Notes under the pieces: model-generated
What the model was told of the DNA's origin: nothing
Seen by the model: the letters and a program-made list of their open reading frames with translations, nothing else
Database searches by the model: none
Assembly: GCA_017444985.1 (NCBI GenBank)
Contig: JAFSVK010000102.1
Span: forward strand, 1 to 39,811
Direction of reading: 5' to 3'
Length of the DNA: 39,811 bases
DNA from: Bacillota bacterium
GTDB lineage: Bacteria; Bacillota; Clostridia; Lachnospirales; CAG-274
Translations under genes and position numbers: made by a program
In this document: positions 25,618-33,294 of the stretch, in pieces
How the letters are laid out: the number at the start of each line of letters is the position of its first letter
Numbering within the stretch: the first letter of the stretch is position 1

Positions 25618-27442
25618 AACATACACCGCATCCGAAACGAGCCACACCGCAGTGAGAACACTCTTTTCTGCAGTTGGGGGTAACCACTTCCGCCTTGGCT
25701 TTTTCCGCTTCCTCTATAAAAAATTCCTTTTTCACGCCTATGGAAATATGATCCCAGGGCAGTATCTCATCATAGGATCTTTGCCTATTGGCGTAAAATT
25801 CGGGGGAGGTGTTGGTTTGTTTAAAGGCTTCGAGCCAAGTATCGTAGCTGAAAAACTCTTGCCAACTGTCAAATTTTGCTCCCAACTGCCAAGCCTTGTA
25901 CAGGGCGTGGGATAGCCTTCTGTCGCCTCTTGCCAATACACCTTCGAGGCTGCTGAGTTCGGGCTCATGGTAGTTGTATTTTATTTGTTTTCTTGTAATG
26001 GAGTTTTTGACGAATTTCTGCTTTTCGTAGAATTCATCTACCGTAGACTGTCTTTCCCATTGAAAGGCGGTAAAGGGCTTTGGCACAAAGCAAGCCGCAC
26101 TGGCGACTACGGTTATGGGCTTATCTTTACGCTCTTCTTTGGGTATCTCAAAATATTTGGATACTATTTTATCCGCCAAAAGGGCTATGCCTAAAAGGTC
26201 CTCCTTTGTTTCCGTAGGGAGTCCTGTCATAAAGTAAAGCTTTACTCTTGTCCAACCGCCTGAAAAGGCAAGCTCACAGCCCTTAAGTATCTCTTCTTCC
26301 GTTATACCCTTGTTTATAACATCTCTAAGCCTTTGACTTCCCGCCTCGGGGGCAAAGGTAAGGCCCGATCTTCTCACAGCCTGTACCTTATCCATAAGGT
26401 CTAAGGAAAAGGCATCTATTCTGAGGGAGGGCAGAGATATACTTACATTGTCTTTGGAATATTTTTCCAAAAGTCCCTCCGCAAGGGGCTTAAACTCTCT
26501 GTAATCTCCCGTGGAAAGGCTTGTAAGGCTTATTTCTTCATGCCCCGAAGACTCTACCAATTTTTGACATACATCAAGAAGGTGTTGGTGGTTTTTCTCT
26601 CTTACGGGTCTGTAAACATAGCCTGCCTGACAAAATCTGCAACCTCTTATACATCCTCTGAACACCTCAAGAGTAACTCTGTCGTGGACTGTTTCTATAA
26701 GGGGCACAAGCTGTTTTTCGGGATAAAATACCTTATCCAGATCCTTTACTATAACTTTTTCAACGGTTTTGGGAACAAAGTCGTATTTGGGAGTAAAGGC
26801 GGATATGGTGCCGTCGTCATTATAGGAAACATCGTAAAATGATGGTATGTATATGCCCTTTATACGGCAGGCGGCTTTTAAAAAGTCGAACTTTGTGCCA
26901 CCCGCTTTTTTGTTTTTTTTGTAGGTGTCCAAAAGCTCGTCGTAGCTTACCTCTCCCTCGCCTATGTAGAATATATCAAAAAAGTCCGCAAGAGGTTCGG
27001 GGTTATATGTACAGGGTCCTCCGCCTATGATAAGGGGGTCTTCTTCTTTTCTGTCCTTGGCAAATATAGGTATACCCGAAAGATCCAGCATATTTATAAC
27101 ATTTGTGTAGCTCATTTCATATTGAAGCGTAAAGCCCACAAAGTCAAATTCCTTTAAAGGTGTAAAAGTCTCAAGGGAGAAAAGGGGGAGGGCGTTTTCA
27201 CGCATTTTTTCTTCCATATCGTGCCAAGGAGCAAAGGCTCTTTCGCAGTAGGTGTCCTCTCTTCTGTTGAGAAAGAAGTAAAGTATCTGAAGGCCTAAAT
27301 GGCTCATACCCACCTCGTACACATCGGGGAAACAAAAGGCAAATCTTATATCCGTTTTTGAAGGGTCCTTTATTTCCATACCCCCTTCGTTTCCTATGTA
27401 TCTGCCGGGCTTTTCCACCTGCAGAAGTATTTCGTCAAGCAT
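25610..27442 (-). CDS. TIGR03960-type B12-binding-fold radical SAM protein
   Basis: 610 residues. The N-terminal half has a B12-binding-like fold with FAFCFPDVYEVGMSHLGLQ and PLIIGGGPCTYNPEP. The radical SAM core has the cluster motif CIRGCRFC with Cys264, Cys268 and Cys271 for the 4Fe-4S cluster. The C-terminus is cysteine-rich (CRKECSHCGVARFGCGVCY), perhaps a second metal site. The reaction is unknown. The ribosome binding site TAGGAGG overlaps the stop of the azgA-type gene, only 11 nt upstream, so it probably shares that gene's promoter. Confidence 0.9.
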   Translation of the reverse strand: MLDEILLQVEKPGRYIGNEGGMEIKDPSKTDIRFAFCFPDVYEVGMSHLGLQILYFFLNRREDTYCERAFAPWHDMEEKMRENALPLFSLETFTPLKEFDFVGFTLQYEMSYTNVINMLDLSGIPIFAKDRKEEDPLIIGGGPCTYNPEPLADFFDIFYIGEGEVSYDELLDTYKKNKKAGGTKFDFLKAACRIKGIYIPSFYDVSYNDDGTISAFTPKYDFVPKTVEKVIVKDLDKVFYPEKQLVPLIETVHDRVTLEVFRGCIRGCRFCQAGYVYRPVREKNHQHLLDVCQKLVESSGHEEISLTSLSTGDYREFKPLAEGLLEKYSKDNVSISLPSLRIDAFSLDLMDKVQAVRRSGLTFAPEAGSQRLRDVINKGITEEEILKGCELAFSGGWTRVKLYFMTGLPTETKEDLLGIALLADKIVSKYFEIPKEERKDKPITVVASAACFVPKPFTAFQWERQSTVDEFYEKQKFVKNSITRKQIKYNYHEPELSSLEGVLARGDRRLSHALYKAWQLGAKFDSWQEFFSYDTWLEAFKQTNTSPEFYANRQRSYDEILPWDHISIGVKKEFFIEEAEKAKAEVVTPNCRKECSHCGVARFGCGVCYE

Positions 27443-27453
27443 ATCTCATCCTC

Positions 27454-28881
27454 CTAAGGCATAAGGGCAAGTACCACTACGCACATAAATGCCGTAGCAT
27501 ACATAAAAGCCCCTACTTTTCTTTTTGTAAAGGTGTTTATTGCCGTATATGTTATTATCCCCGTAGCAAGGCCCGTTATAACGCTGTTTGAAAGGGGCAT
27601 TATTATAATGGTGAGCATGGAGGGTATAGCAAGTGTAATATCCGACAGATCCATATCTCGCACTACACTTGCCATTATTATTCCCGCCACTATAAGTGTG
27701 GTGGCTGTGGCGGCAGAGGGTACAAGGCTCACAAAGGGTGTAAAAAGTATGGATACAAGGAAAAACAAAGCAGTAAATACAGATGTTAAGCCTGTTCTTC
27801 CTCCCTCTACGATCCCCGCTATACTTTCAGTATATGTGGATATACCCGTAGTACCCAAAAGAGCACCCGAAAATGTGGTAACAGCATCGGTCTCCAAGGC
27901 TCGCGGCATGGTTTTTTCGTTTACATCCGCACTTTTATCCGTGTCGGTAATGGTGTGCATGGCAACATATACCGTCATAGTCTCTATAATATCCATAAGA
28001 GTTACGGAAAATATTATAACAAAAAGTATCCCCAGGCTTTTGGCAAAGGCGGAGGAGTTGCTGATGTCCACTATATTTGTAAAATCTAACTTAAATGCCA
28101 AAGATAAGGGGTGTAGCATATCCGAAAACTTATCAAAGTTTGCTCTGTGTACAAGACCTAAGGGCAGGGCAAGGGCAATGCAGACCATTTTACCTATGAA
28201 TATGGCGGCATGGATATGTTTTTTTAACATTATAGCTATAACTACCACACCGAAAATAGCTAAAAGAGCTGTTTTGGTGTTGTAGTCCATGGAGGAAAAG
28301 GTTATAAACTTTACGCCCTCATCTCCGAAGTTTATAATATGGGCTTTCATAAGGCCTGTTGTGGTTATAAAAAGACCTACCCCCGCAGATGCCGCAAGCT
28401 TAACATCCTTTGGCAGTGCGGCATGCAGTTTTTCCTCTATACCCGTAAGGGAAAGTATGAAAAAGAGTACGGAAGATATAAGTATTATGGCAAGAGCCTG
28501 TCCGTAGTTATACCCAAAACCCTTGCATACAGTATAGGTCACAAAGGCGGATATTGAAAGGCTGGGGCCTTGTATAAAGGGCTTATTTACAATAAAACCC
28601 ATAAGAAAAGAGCCTAATGCCGCTGTAATAAGAGAAGCCGCCGTAAGGGCTGTAAACATTTGGGAAGCGTTTAGGTCTGCAAATACGGGAGAGGTGTTTA
28701 CAAACACCCCATCGCTTGTAACAGCTCCCGGGAATATCTCCATAAGTATCTCGGGCACCAGTACCACAATGTATATTATTGTAAAGTAGTTTGTGACCGC
28801 CGCAAGAAATTCTTTTCTGATGTTGGTATTATGTTTTTTTAACTGAAAAAAATCGTAAGCAAGTTTCTTAAAGGTATTCAT
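27454..28881 (-). CDS. NCS2/AzgA-type purine permease
   Basis: 475 residues from the ATG at 28881, with about 12-13 hydrophobic membrane segments. The AzgA branch is indicated by RKEFLAAVTNYFTIIYIVVLVPEIL near the start, GSFLMGFIVNKPFIQGPSLSISAF, VKLAASAGVGLFI and GLTSVFTALFFLVSILFTPF. It likely takes up hypoxanthine, guanine or adenine with protons. A longer frame reaches back to a TTG at 28944, but a consensus promoter lies within that stretch and its predicted first base is the A of this ATG. There is no Shine-Dalgarno before it, so the mRNA looks leaderless. The next gene follows after 11 nt. Confidence 0.87.
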   Translation of the reverse strand: MNTFKKLAYDFFQLKKHNTNIRKEFLAAVTNYFTIIYIVVLVPEILMEIFPGAVTSDGVFVNTSPVFADLNASQMFTALTAASLITAALGSFLMGFIVNKPFIQGPSLSISAFVTYTVCKGFGYNYGQALAIILISSVLFFILSLTGIEEKLHAALPKDVKLAASAGVGLFITTTGLMKAHIINFGDEGVKFITFSSMDYNTKTALLAIFGVVVIAIMLKKHIHAAIFIGKMVCIALALPLGLVHRANFDKFSDMLHPLSLAFKLDFTNIVDISNSSAFAKSLGILFVIIFSVTLMDIIETMTVYVAMHTITDTDKSADVNEKTMPRALETDAVTTFSGALLGTTGISTYTESIAGIVEGGRTGLTSVFTALFFLVSILFTPFVSLVPSAATATTLIVAGIIMASVVRDMDLSDITLAIPSMLTIIIMPLSNSVITGLATGIITYTAINTFTKRKVGAFMYATAFMCVVVLALMP

Positions 28882-28887
28882 ATCAAC

Positions 28888-28916
28888 ATTATACCAAAAA
28901 AAAGAAAGTATTACAA
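28888..28916 (-). promoter_or_regulatory. Sigma-A promoter giving a leaderless azgA-type transcript
   Basis: Minus strand TTGTAA (28911-28916), 17-nt spacer, TATAAT (28888-28893). The ATG at 28881 begins 7 nt after the last T of the -10 box, the usual distance for the transcription start itself. Confidence 0.78.
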
Positions 28917-28940
28917 TGAATTTATTTATTGCCTTAATTC

Positions 28941-28982
28941 TCAACTGTTAAAGTAATGAGAAAAGAATTACCTTACATCTGA
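28941..28982 (+). pseudogene. Remnant: last codons of rpmI (ribosomal protein L35)
   Basis: Thirteen codons read STVKVMRKELPYI followed by TGA, which looks like the C-terminus of L35 (typically ending in a KKxLPY-type tail). It is followed after 20 nt by a ribosome binding site and the start of an L20 remnant, the natural rpmI-rplT order. The rest of rpmI is missing: a stop codon precedes it in frame and the divergent azgA-type promoter overlaps. Short, so the call relies on the neighbour. Confidence 0.6.
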
Positions 28983-29002
28983 TTTACGGGAGGAAATAAC
29001 AA

Positions 29003-29230
29003 ATGACAAGAGTAAAATGAGCTTTAAACGCTCGTAAAAGATATAAAAAAGTATTAAAGATGGCTAAGGGCTATTACGGTGCAAGAAGCAAACAGTACAG
29101 AGTTGCTAAGCAGTCCGTAATGAAGGCTCTTGCATACTCCTTTGCATGCAGAAAGCAGACAAAGAGAGCATACAGAAAGCTTTGGATAGTAAGAATAAAT
29201 GCAGCCGCAAGAATGAACGGTCTTCGGTAG
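29003..29230 (+). pseudogene. rplT pseudogene (ribosomal protein L20, truncated, in-frame TGA)
   Basis: GGGAGG precedes an ATG at 29003. The frame reads MTRVK, then TGA at 29018-29020, then [39 protein letters not shown] and [17 protein letters not shown], unmistakably L20. The TGA replaces the usual glycine codon of VKGALNARK (GGA to TGA). Identity ends at NGL near residue 74, where L20 should go on with SYSRF and some 40 more residues; here a stop follows and transposase-like sequence begins. It cannot make a full L20, so a functional rplT must exist elsewhere. Other genes here use TGA as a normal stop, so recoding is not the explanation. Confidence 0.9.
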
Positions 29231-29448
29231 AATCATGGGCTTTCATAAACCAATTGTCACTTATGTTGGTTTATAGAATTTATAACAAACTCCATGAATA
29301 TGGTTTAACGAAAAAGTATTCTGTTGCAGATTTCCTTGAGTATTTGAAATATATCAGAAAAGTAAAAATAAACAACGTCTGGCATACCGGAGAAATCACC
29401 AAGGCATCACAGACGTTGTTGGATAAAATGAATATTGATATTACTTAA
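29231..29448 (+). pseudogene. C-terminal remnant of a DDE transposase (IS4/IS1634-like)
   Basis: The frame reads WAFINQLSLMLVYRIYNKL, HEYGLTKKYSVADFLEYLKYIRK and VKINNVWHTGEITKASQTLL, ending DKMNIDIT and TAA. This is the pattern of the C-terminal end of IS4/IS1634-type transposases (aromatic helix after the catalytic glutamate, then KYS..D.L..L..I.KVKIN..W...EIT). The catalytic core is missing. It begins exactly where L20 similarity ends, so an insertion sequence probably entered the rplT copy and most of it was then deleted. An ATG-initiated frame from 29146 joins frame-shifted L20 to it, but is unlikely to be a real gene. Confidence 0.72.
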
Positions 29449-29509
29449 TAATTTAAGAGTTTGGGCTTAAAGTCTGCCGACGGCGATAGTGTTTATAAAT
29501 TATACAACA

Positions 29510-29553
29510 AAGGGGTTGTGAAAAAGCAAAAATATGCTTTTTCACAACCCCTT
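29510..29553 (-). terminator. Long perfect hairpin terminator (19-bp stem)
   Basis: Arms AAGGGGTTGTGAAAAAGCA (29510-29528) and its exact complement (29535-29553) with a 6-nt loop. It lies 30 nt beyond the stop of the minus-strand P-loop gene and after the transposase remnant, so it can end transcription from either side. The stem contains the TTGTGA variant of the recurrent TGTGA core. Confidence 0.85.
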
Positions 29554-29583
29554 ATTATATTTCGGTCTAAATTGTATTCTATA

Positions 29584-30000
29584 TTATTTTACCACAAACT
29601 CGGATATTTCCTTGGGAAGGTCGGAAGGAAGCTTGTTTGCGGCAATTATAAACTCTGCCTCGTTGCTTTCGCCTATGGCTTTAAGCTTAGAGATAAGTTT
29701 TATAAAGTCTTCGTCGCCTACGTTTCTTATGAGTTTGAATATACCGTCGAGATATATCTGCTTAATGTCGTTGTTCTGTGAAAAAATGCCGTAAATAAAC
29801 TGTATCAATTCTCTGTAGTTTTCAAAGGGAAATTCCTTTACCTCTACAAATCTTATTTCATGTTTAAGGTCGAAAATAGGGCGTTTGTCATCATCGATAT
29901 AAACAACATCACCGCCACACTCTCCAACGGCTTTGTTGGCCATATCGATCAAAAGCTTTGTCTTTCCTTCGCCTTTCTCGCTTGCATAAATCTTAACCAT
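29584..30000 (-). CDS. Small P-loop protein, conserved in Clostridia, function unknown
   Basis: 138 residues, ATG with AAGGAGGAG upstream. The N-terminus MVKIYASEKGEGKTKLLIDMAN carries a P-loop-like GEGKT nucleotide site, though the spacing departs from a textbook Walker A. VVYIDDDKRPIFDL and IKQIYLDGI follow, the latter with a Walker-B-like hydrophobic strand ending in Asp. I recognise it as a small protein common in Clostridia, sometimes labelled PilT-like without evidence. No pilus genes are present, so that label should be ignored. Its leader contains two stem-loops. A long terminator follows. The neighbour is an HPr-like gene on the same strand but with its own promoter and terminator. 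Confidence 0.75.
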   Translation of the reverse strand: MVKIYASEKGEGKTKLLIDMANKAVGECGGDVVYIDDDKRPIFDLKHEIRFVEVKEFPFENYRELIQFIYGIFSQNNDIKQIYLDGIFKLIRNVGDEDFIKLISKLKAIGESNEAEFIIAANKLPSDLPKEISEFVVK

Positions 30001-30033
30001 GTTGATCTCCTCCTTTGTTATGTAGATTTTTTT

Positions 30034-30109
30034 GAAAGGGCTTGTCCGCTTGCCTCAAGCTCTTTCTATATTTTCGTTTAAAATACAGACTTTTGCGGTC
30101 AAAGACCGC
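30034..30109 (-). promoter_or_regulatory. Two stem-loops in the leader of the small P-loop gene
   Basis: Stem 1: 30034-30044 with 30056-30066 (10 of 11 pairs, 11-nt loop). Stem 2: GCGGTC (30095-30100) with GACCGC (30104-30109), 3-nt loop, perfect. Both lie 35-110 nt upstream of the ATG on the minus strand. I could not match them to a known riboswitch, and no T-run follows on that strand. They could be an attenuator, an RNA stability element, or a weak plus-strand terminator. Confidence 0.45.
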
Positions 30110-30202
30110 CTCTATATTTATATTCTACATAAGATATAAAAATCCTTTTATTTTACAAAACTTTTCAAAAGAATATAAAAAATACAAAAGGATCGTTAAA
30201 AA

Positions 30203-30225
30203 GAAGGCTGTGAAATATCACAGCC
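30203..30225 (-). terminator. Terminator after the HPr-like gene
   Basis: Minus strand stem GGCTGTGA / TCACAGCC (30218-30225 with 30206-30213), 4-nt loop, followed by TTCTTTTT. It begins 14 nt after the HPr-like stop. Confidence 0.82.
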
Positions 30226-30238
30226 CTGTGTTTAGCTA

Positions 30239-30469
30239 TTAAGCCTTAAACTTATCTAAAGCCTTTGCAACCTCATCGAATGTTGCTTCATCATGAACAT
30301 CAAGACGAACGGGGGAGCTTATATCAAGGGAGAAAATACCCATTATTGATTTTGCATCTATAACATATCTATCCGATACAAGGTCAAACTCTCCGTCGAA
30401 AACATTGATGATATTTACAAATTCCTTTACTTTATCGATAGAATCGATTTTAATCGTTAATGATTTCAT
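30239..30469 (-). CDS. HPr-like protein lacking the phosphocarrier histidine
   Basis: 76 residues from the ATG at 30469. A TTG three codons earlier touches the AGGAGG site, so it is too close, while the ATG is 9 nt away. The fold matches HPr: VIDAKSIMGIFSLDIS aligns with the KSIMGVMSLG region and keeps the regulatory serine position (Ser41 here, Ser46 in HPr). Where HPr has GLHARPA with phospho-His15, this protein reads DSIDKVKEF, so it cannot carry phosphate from enzyme I on His. It might be a Crh-like regulator phosphorylated on serine by HPr kinase, or simply a structural relative. It has a perfect consensus promoter and its own terminator. Confidence 0.85.
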   Translation of the reverse strand: MKSLTIKIDSIDKVKEFVNIINVFDGEFDLVSDRYVIDAKSIMGIFSLDISSPVRLDVHDEATFDEVAKALDKFKA

Positions 30470-30509
30470 TTCTGCCAACCTCCTAAACGTTATTATTTAT
30501 TACAACATC

Positions 30510-30538
30510 ATTATAACCCCGAGTTGATATTTTGTCAA
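30510..30538 (-). promoter_or_regulatory. Consensus promoter of the HPr-like gene
   Basis: Minus strand TTGACA (30533-30538), 17-nt spacer, TATAAT (30510-30515): a perfect sigma-A match, suggesting strong expression. Confidence 0.88.
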
Positions 30539-30602
30539 CTAAAACAAAAAATATTAAGGGCTTTTTCATTTGTTTTTTAATGATTTTTAATGATATGGAT
30601 TT

Positions 30603-30812
30603 TCAGCTTATGGAGATGACCTTATACTCCTTGTCTTCTACGGCTTTTCTCAGCTCTTCATCCGTGACCTCTTTGTTTAAAGTTACATCGGCTCTGCCGT
30701 TTTCGTGGCTCACCTGTGCACTTGAAACTCCCGAGAGTGCCTCTAAGGCTTTTTTAACGGTAGCTTCACAGTGTCCGCACATCATACCTTCTATTATTAT
30801 TGTTTTTGTCAT
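30603..30812 (-). CDS. copZ: Predicted free CopZ from an internal in-frame start in copA
   Basis: Inside the copA frame the linker codons for YKEENN read as AAGGAGG (30821-30827), followed 8 nt later by ATG (30810-30812), in frame. Translation from it gives 69 residues, the common length of a CopZ copper chaperone, starting MTKTIIIEGMMCGHCEATV with the Cu(I) site Cys12 and Cys15. One ORF may therefore give both a pump-chaperone fusion and the free chaperone. An alternative is an older copA-copZ gene pair fused when the copA stop was lost, leaving a relic site. Shine-Dalgarno quality and spacing are as good as any in the window. Confidence 0.6.
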   Translation of the reverse strand: MTKTIIIEGMMCGHCEATVKKALEALSGVSSAQVSHENGRADVTLNKEVTDEELRKAVEDKEYKVISIS

Positions 30813-33080
30813 ATTATTTTCCTCCTTGTATGAAAAATGTTCTATGTCGGGTTTTTTATCTTTTATGATCTCTTTGCCTTTTACGGGCTTGTATATGTTC
30901 TTAAGGTTAAGTCTGAGGGCGTTCATTACCACGCAGAAGCTGGAAAGGCTCATAGCCATAGCCCCCATCATAGGATTAAGCTTAAGGGAGAAAAGGGGTA
31001 TCCATACTCCCGCCGCCAAGGGTATACATATAATATTGTATATAAATGCCCAGAAAAGATTTTCTTTTATGTTTTTAAGTGTGGCACGGCTTAACTTTAT
31101 GGCTGCAGGCACATCTGCAAGGGTGCTTTTCATAAGTACCACGTCCGCCGCATCTATGGCTATATCCGTACCTGCACCTATTGCCATGGAGGTGTCTGCG
31201 CTTGTAAGGGCGGGGGCATCGTTTATGCCGTCGCCTACCATACACACCTTTCCTATTGTGCAAAGCTCTTTAACGGTGGTATATTTGCCCTCGGGCATGA
31301 CCTCGGCTATTACCTTGTCCACACCCGCTTGTTCTGCTATACCTCTTGCGGTCTTTTCGTTATCCCCCGTAAGCATAACAACGCTTATACCCATTTTTTT
31401 AAGCTCTCTTATGGCTGTTTGAGAGTCCTCTTTTATTTTGTCGGCAACGGCTATAATACCTATGGTTTTACCCGCTACGGAGAAAAACAGGGGAGTTTTG
31501 CCTTGTTCGGCAAGGTCTGTGCCTATTTTTAAAAGCCTTCCCTGAACTTCCGTTTTGGATGACATAAAGGCGATATTGCCACCTAAAAGTTCTTGTCCTT
31601 CGTGTATAGCCCTTATACCGTTTCCGGGAAGAGCTATAAACTCTTCTGTTTCAAATACTTCTATAGCATTCTTTTCACCGTATTCGTTTATGGCATAAGC
31701 TAAGGGGTGCTCGCTCTTTTTCTCTATGGAGCAGGCGTATTTTAAAAGTGTTTCCTCTTCTATGTCATCGGCTGTTATAATGTCGGTAACTCTGGGGAGA
31801 CCCTCTGTTACCGTACCTGTTTTATCAAGTACCACAATGTTGGTCTCTCCCACCTTTTCAAGGCTTTCTGCGGTTTTGAACATTATGCCGTTTTTGGCTC
31901 CCACACCGCTTCCTACCATTACCGCCACGGGGGTGGCTAGGCCTAAGGCACAGGGGCAGCTTATAACAAGAACGGAAACACCTCTCTCCAAACTTTCGCC
32001 GAAGTTTCCCGTGCACATAAACCAAATTGCGGCTGTAACAAGGGCAATAAGTATCACCACGGGCACGAATACGGCAGAGACCTTATCCGCTATTTTGGCA
32101 ATGGGTGCCTTTGATTGTGCGGCATTACTTACCATCTTTATTATTTTGGCAAGGGTGGTATCTTCGCCAACTTCCGTAGCTTTGCACCTTATATAGCCCG
32201 ATATGTTTATGGTGGCGGCAGAGACCTTACTTCCTTTTACCTTATCCGAGGGTATACTTTCACCTGTAAGAGCAGCTTCGTTTACGCTTGTACTGCCTTC
32301 TTCCACCACTCCGTCTACGGGTATGGTCTCCCCGGGCTTTACCGCAAATATATCTCCCTTTTTTACCTCGGGTACCGGGATCTTTATCTCTTTGCCCTCT
32401 CGTATAACCGTTGCCTCGTCGGGAGCAAGAGCCATAAGAGATCTTATGGCGTTTGTGGTCTTACCCTTAGAGTAGGCTTCAAGAGCCTTGCCTACGGTAA
32501 TGAGAGTAACTATCATGGCTGCCGATTCAAAATAAAAATCGGCATGGGCATGGGGGTGAAATGCCGTTTTTACAAGTTGTGCCACGCTGTATATGTAGGA
32601 GGCTCCCGAGCCTAAAGCCACAAGAGTATCCATGTTGGGGGCTTTGTGAAGAGCGGATCTTATGCCGCTTGTAAAAAATCTGCCGTTTATAATAAGCACC
32701 GTAAGAGAGAGTAGGGCTTGTAATATCCCCGAATATAGGGGGCTTTTAAGTATATCGGGCAGAGGCATGCCAAACATGGCACCCATGGAAATATACATAA
32801 GTACAATGAGAAAGCCAAGGGACAGGCAAAGTCTCTTTATAAGCAAGGGAGTTTGACGGTCTTTAAACATATCCTCTCCCGTCAAGGCATCGCTTATGCC
32901 GTAGCCCGCATCTTCCACAGCCTTTACAATAGCTTCCTTAGAGGTGCTTCCCTCCACCGTCATGGAGTTGGTCAGCAGATTTACGGAGCAAAAGTTTATA
33001 CCCTCCAAGGAAGATACAGCCTTTTCCACTCTGGCACTGCAGGCGGCACAACTCATGCCGCTTATATTATATTTATCCAA
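30603..33080 (-). CDS. copA: Copper-translocating P1B ATPase with CopZ fused at the C-terminus
   Basis: 825 residues, TTG start with AAGGA 9 nt upstream. An N-terminal heavy-metal domain carries GMSCAAC (Cys11, Cys14). Eight membrane helices follow, with the ion motif CPC at residues 375-377, the phosphorylated Asp419 in DKTGT, the SEHP loop, TGDN, GDGINDAP, and the last-helix MSLSS motif of Cu(I) pumps. The pump proper ends near MNALRLNLKNIYK; a charged linker then joins a second full heavy-metal domain from residue 757 (GMMCGHC), 69 residues, the size of free CopZ. It should export Cu(I) from the cytoplasm. Unusually, that domain has its own internal start (next entry). The promoter is at 33145-33173. 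No CopY or CsoR box was recognised, and no copper regulator gene is in the window. Confidence 0.93.
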   Translation of the reverse strand: MDKYNISGMSCAACSARVEKAVSSLEGINFCSVNLLTNSMTVEGSTSKEAIVKAVEDAGYGISDALTGEDMFKDRQTPLLIKRLCLSLGFLIVLMYISMGAMFGMPLPDILKSPLYSGILQALLSLTVLIINGRFFTSGIRSALHKAPNMDTLVALGSGASYIYSVAQLVKTAFHPHAHADFYFESAAMIVTLITVGKALEAYSKGKTTNAIRSLMALAPDEATVIREGKEIKIPVPEVKKGDIFAVKPGETIPVDGVVEEGSTSVNEAALTGESIPSDKVKGSKVSAATINISGYIRCKATEVGEDTTLAKIIKMVSNAAQSKAPIAKIADKVSAVFVPVVILIALVTAAIWFMCTGNFGESLERGVSVLVISCPCALGLATPVAVMVGSGVGAKNGIMFKTAESLEKVGETNIVVLDKTGTVTEGLPRVTDIITADDIEEETLLKYACSIEKKSEHPLAYAINEYGEKNAIEVFETEEFIALPGNGIRAIHEGQELLGGNIAFMSSKTEVQGRLLKIGTDLAEQGKTPLFFSVAGKTIGIIAVADKIKEDSQTAIRELKKMGISVVMLTGDNEKTARGIAEQAGVDKVIAEVMPEGKYTTVKELCTIGKVCMVGDGINDAPALTSADTSMAIGAGTDIAIDAADVVLMKSTLADVPAAIKLSRATLKNIKENLFWAFIYNIICIPLAAGVWIPLFSLKLNPMMGAMAMSLSSFCVVMNALRLNLKNIYKPVKGKEIIKDKKPDIEHFSYKEENNMTKTIIIEGMMCGHCEATVKKALEALSGVSSAQVSHENGRADVTLNKEVTDEELRKAVEDKEYKVISIS

Positions 33081-33144
33081 AATATCACATCCTTAATATG
33101 AAAGGGAAAGTATTTTTCTGTTTAAAACCAACACATACGCCTTT

Positions 33145-33173
33145 ATTATACTACATTTCAAGTTTTTTGTAAA
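33145..33173 (-). promoter_or_regulatory. Sigma-A promoter of copA
   Basis: Minus strand TTTACA (33168-33173), 17-nt spacer, TATAAT (33145-33150), about 60 nt before the copA start. I see no clear copper-regulator dyad over it. Confidence 0.75.
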
Positions 33174-33294
33174 GGTATCGTAAAAGGCCGAAAAACAGGG
33201 TTTTTTATTTTGGAAAAATCTCCTTTAGTAATAAATGAACAAAAAAATACCGTGTATATCAAAAAAATATAACATAAAAATATCCAAAAAAATG

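Noticed and set aside
29003..29230. TGA read as glycine (alternative genetic code) in the L20 frame
   Set aside because: The TGA sits where L20 has glycine, as in Gracilibacteria-type codes, but TGA is used as a normal stop in other genes here (for example at 6770-6772 and 25610-25612), and the L20 copy is truncated anyway.
29146..29448. A real 100-residue protein spanning the L20 and transposase pieces
   Set aside because: Its first half is L20 read in the wrong frame and its second half is a transposase tail; no ribosome binding site precedes it.
29584..30000. Type IV pilus retraction protein PilT
   Set aside because: Only a loose P-loop resemblance, one third of PilT length, and no pilus genes nearby.
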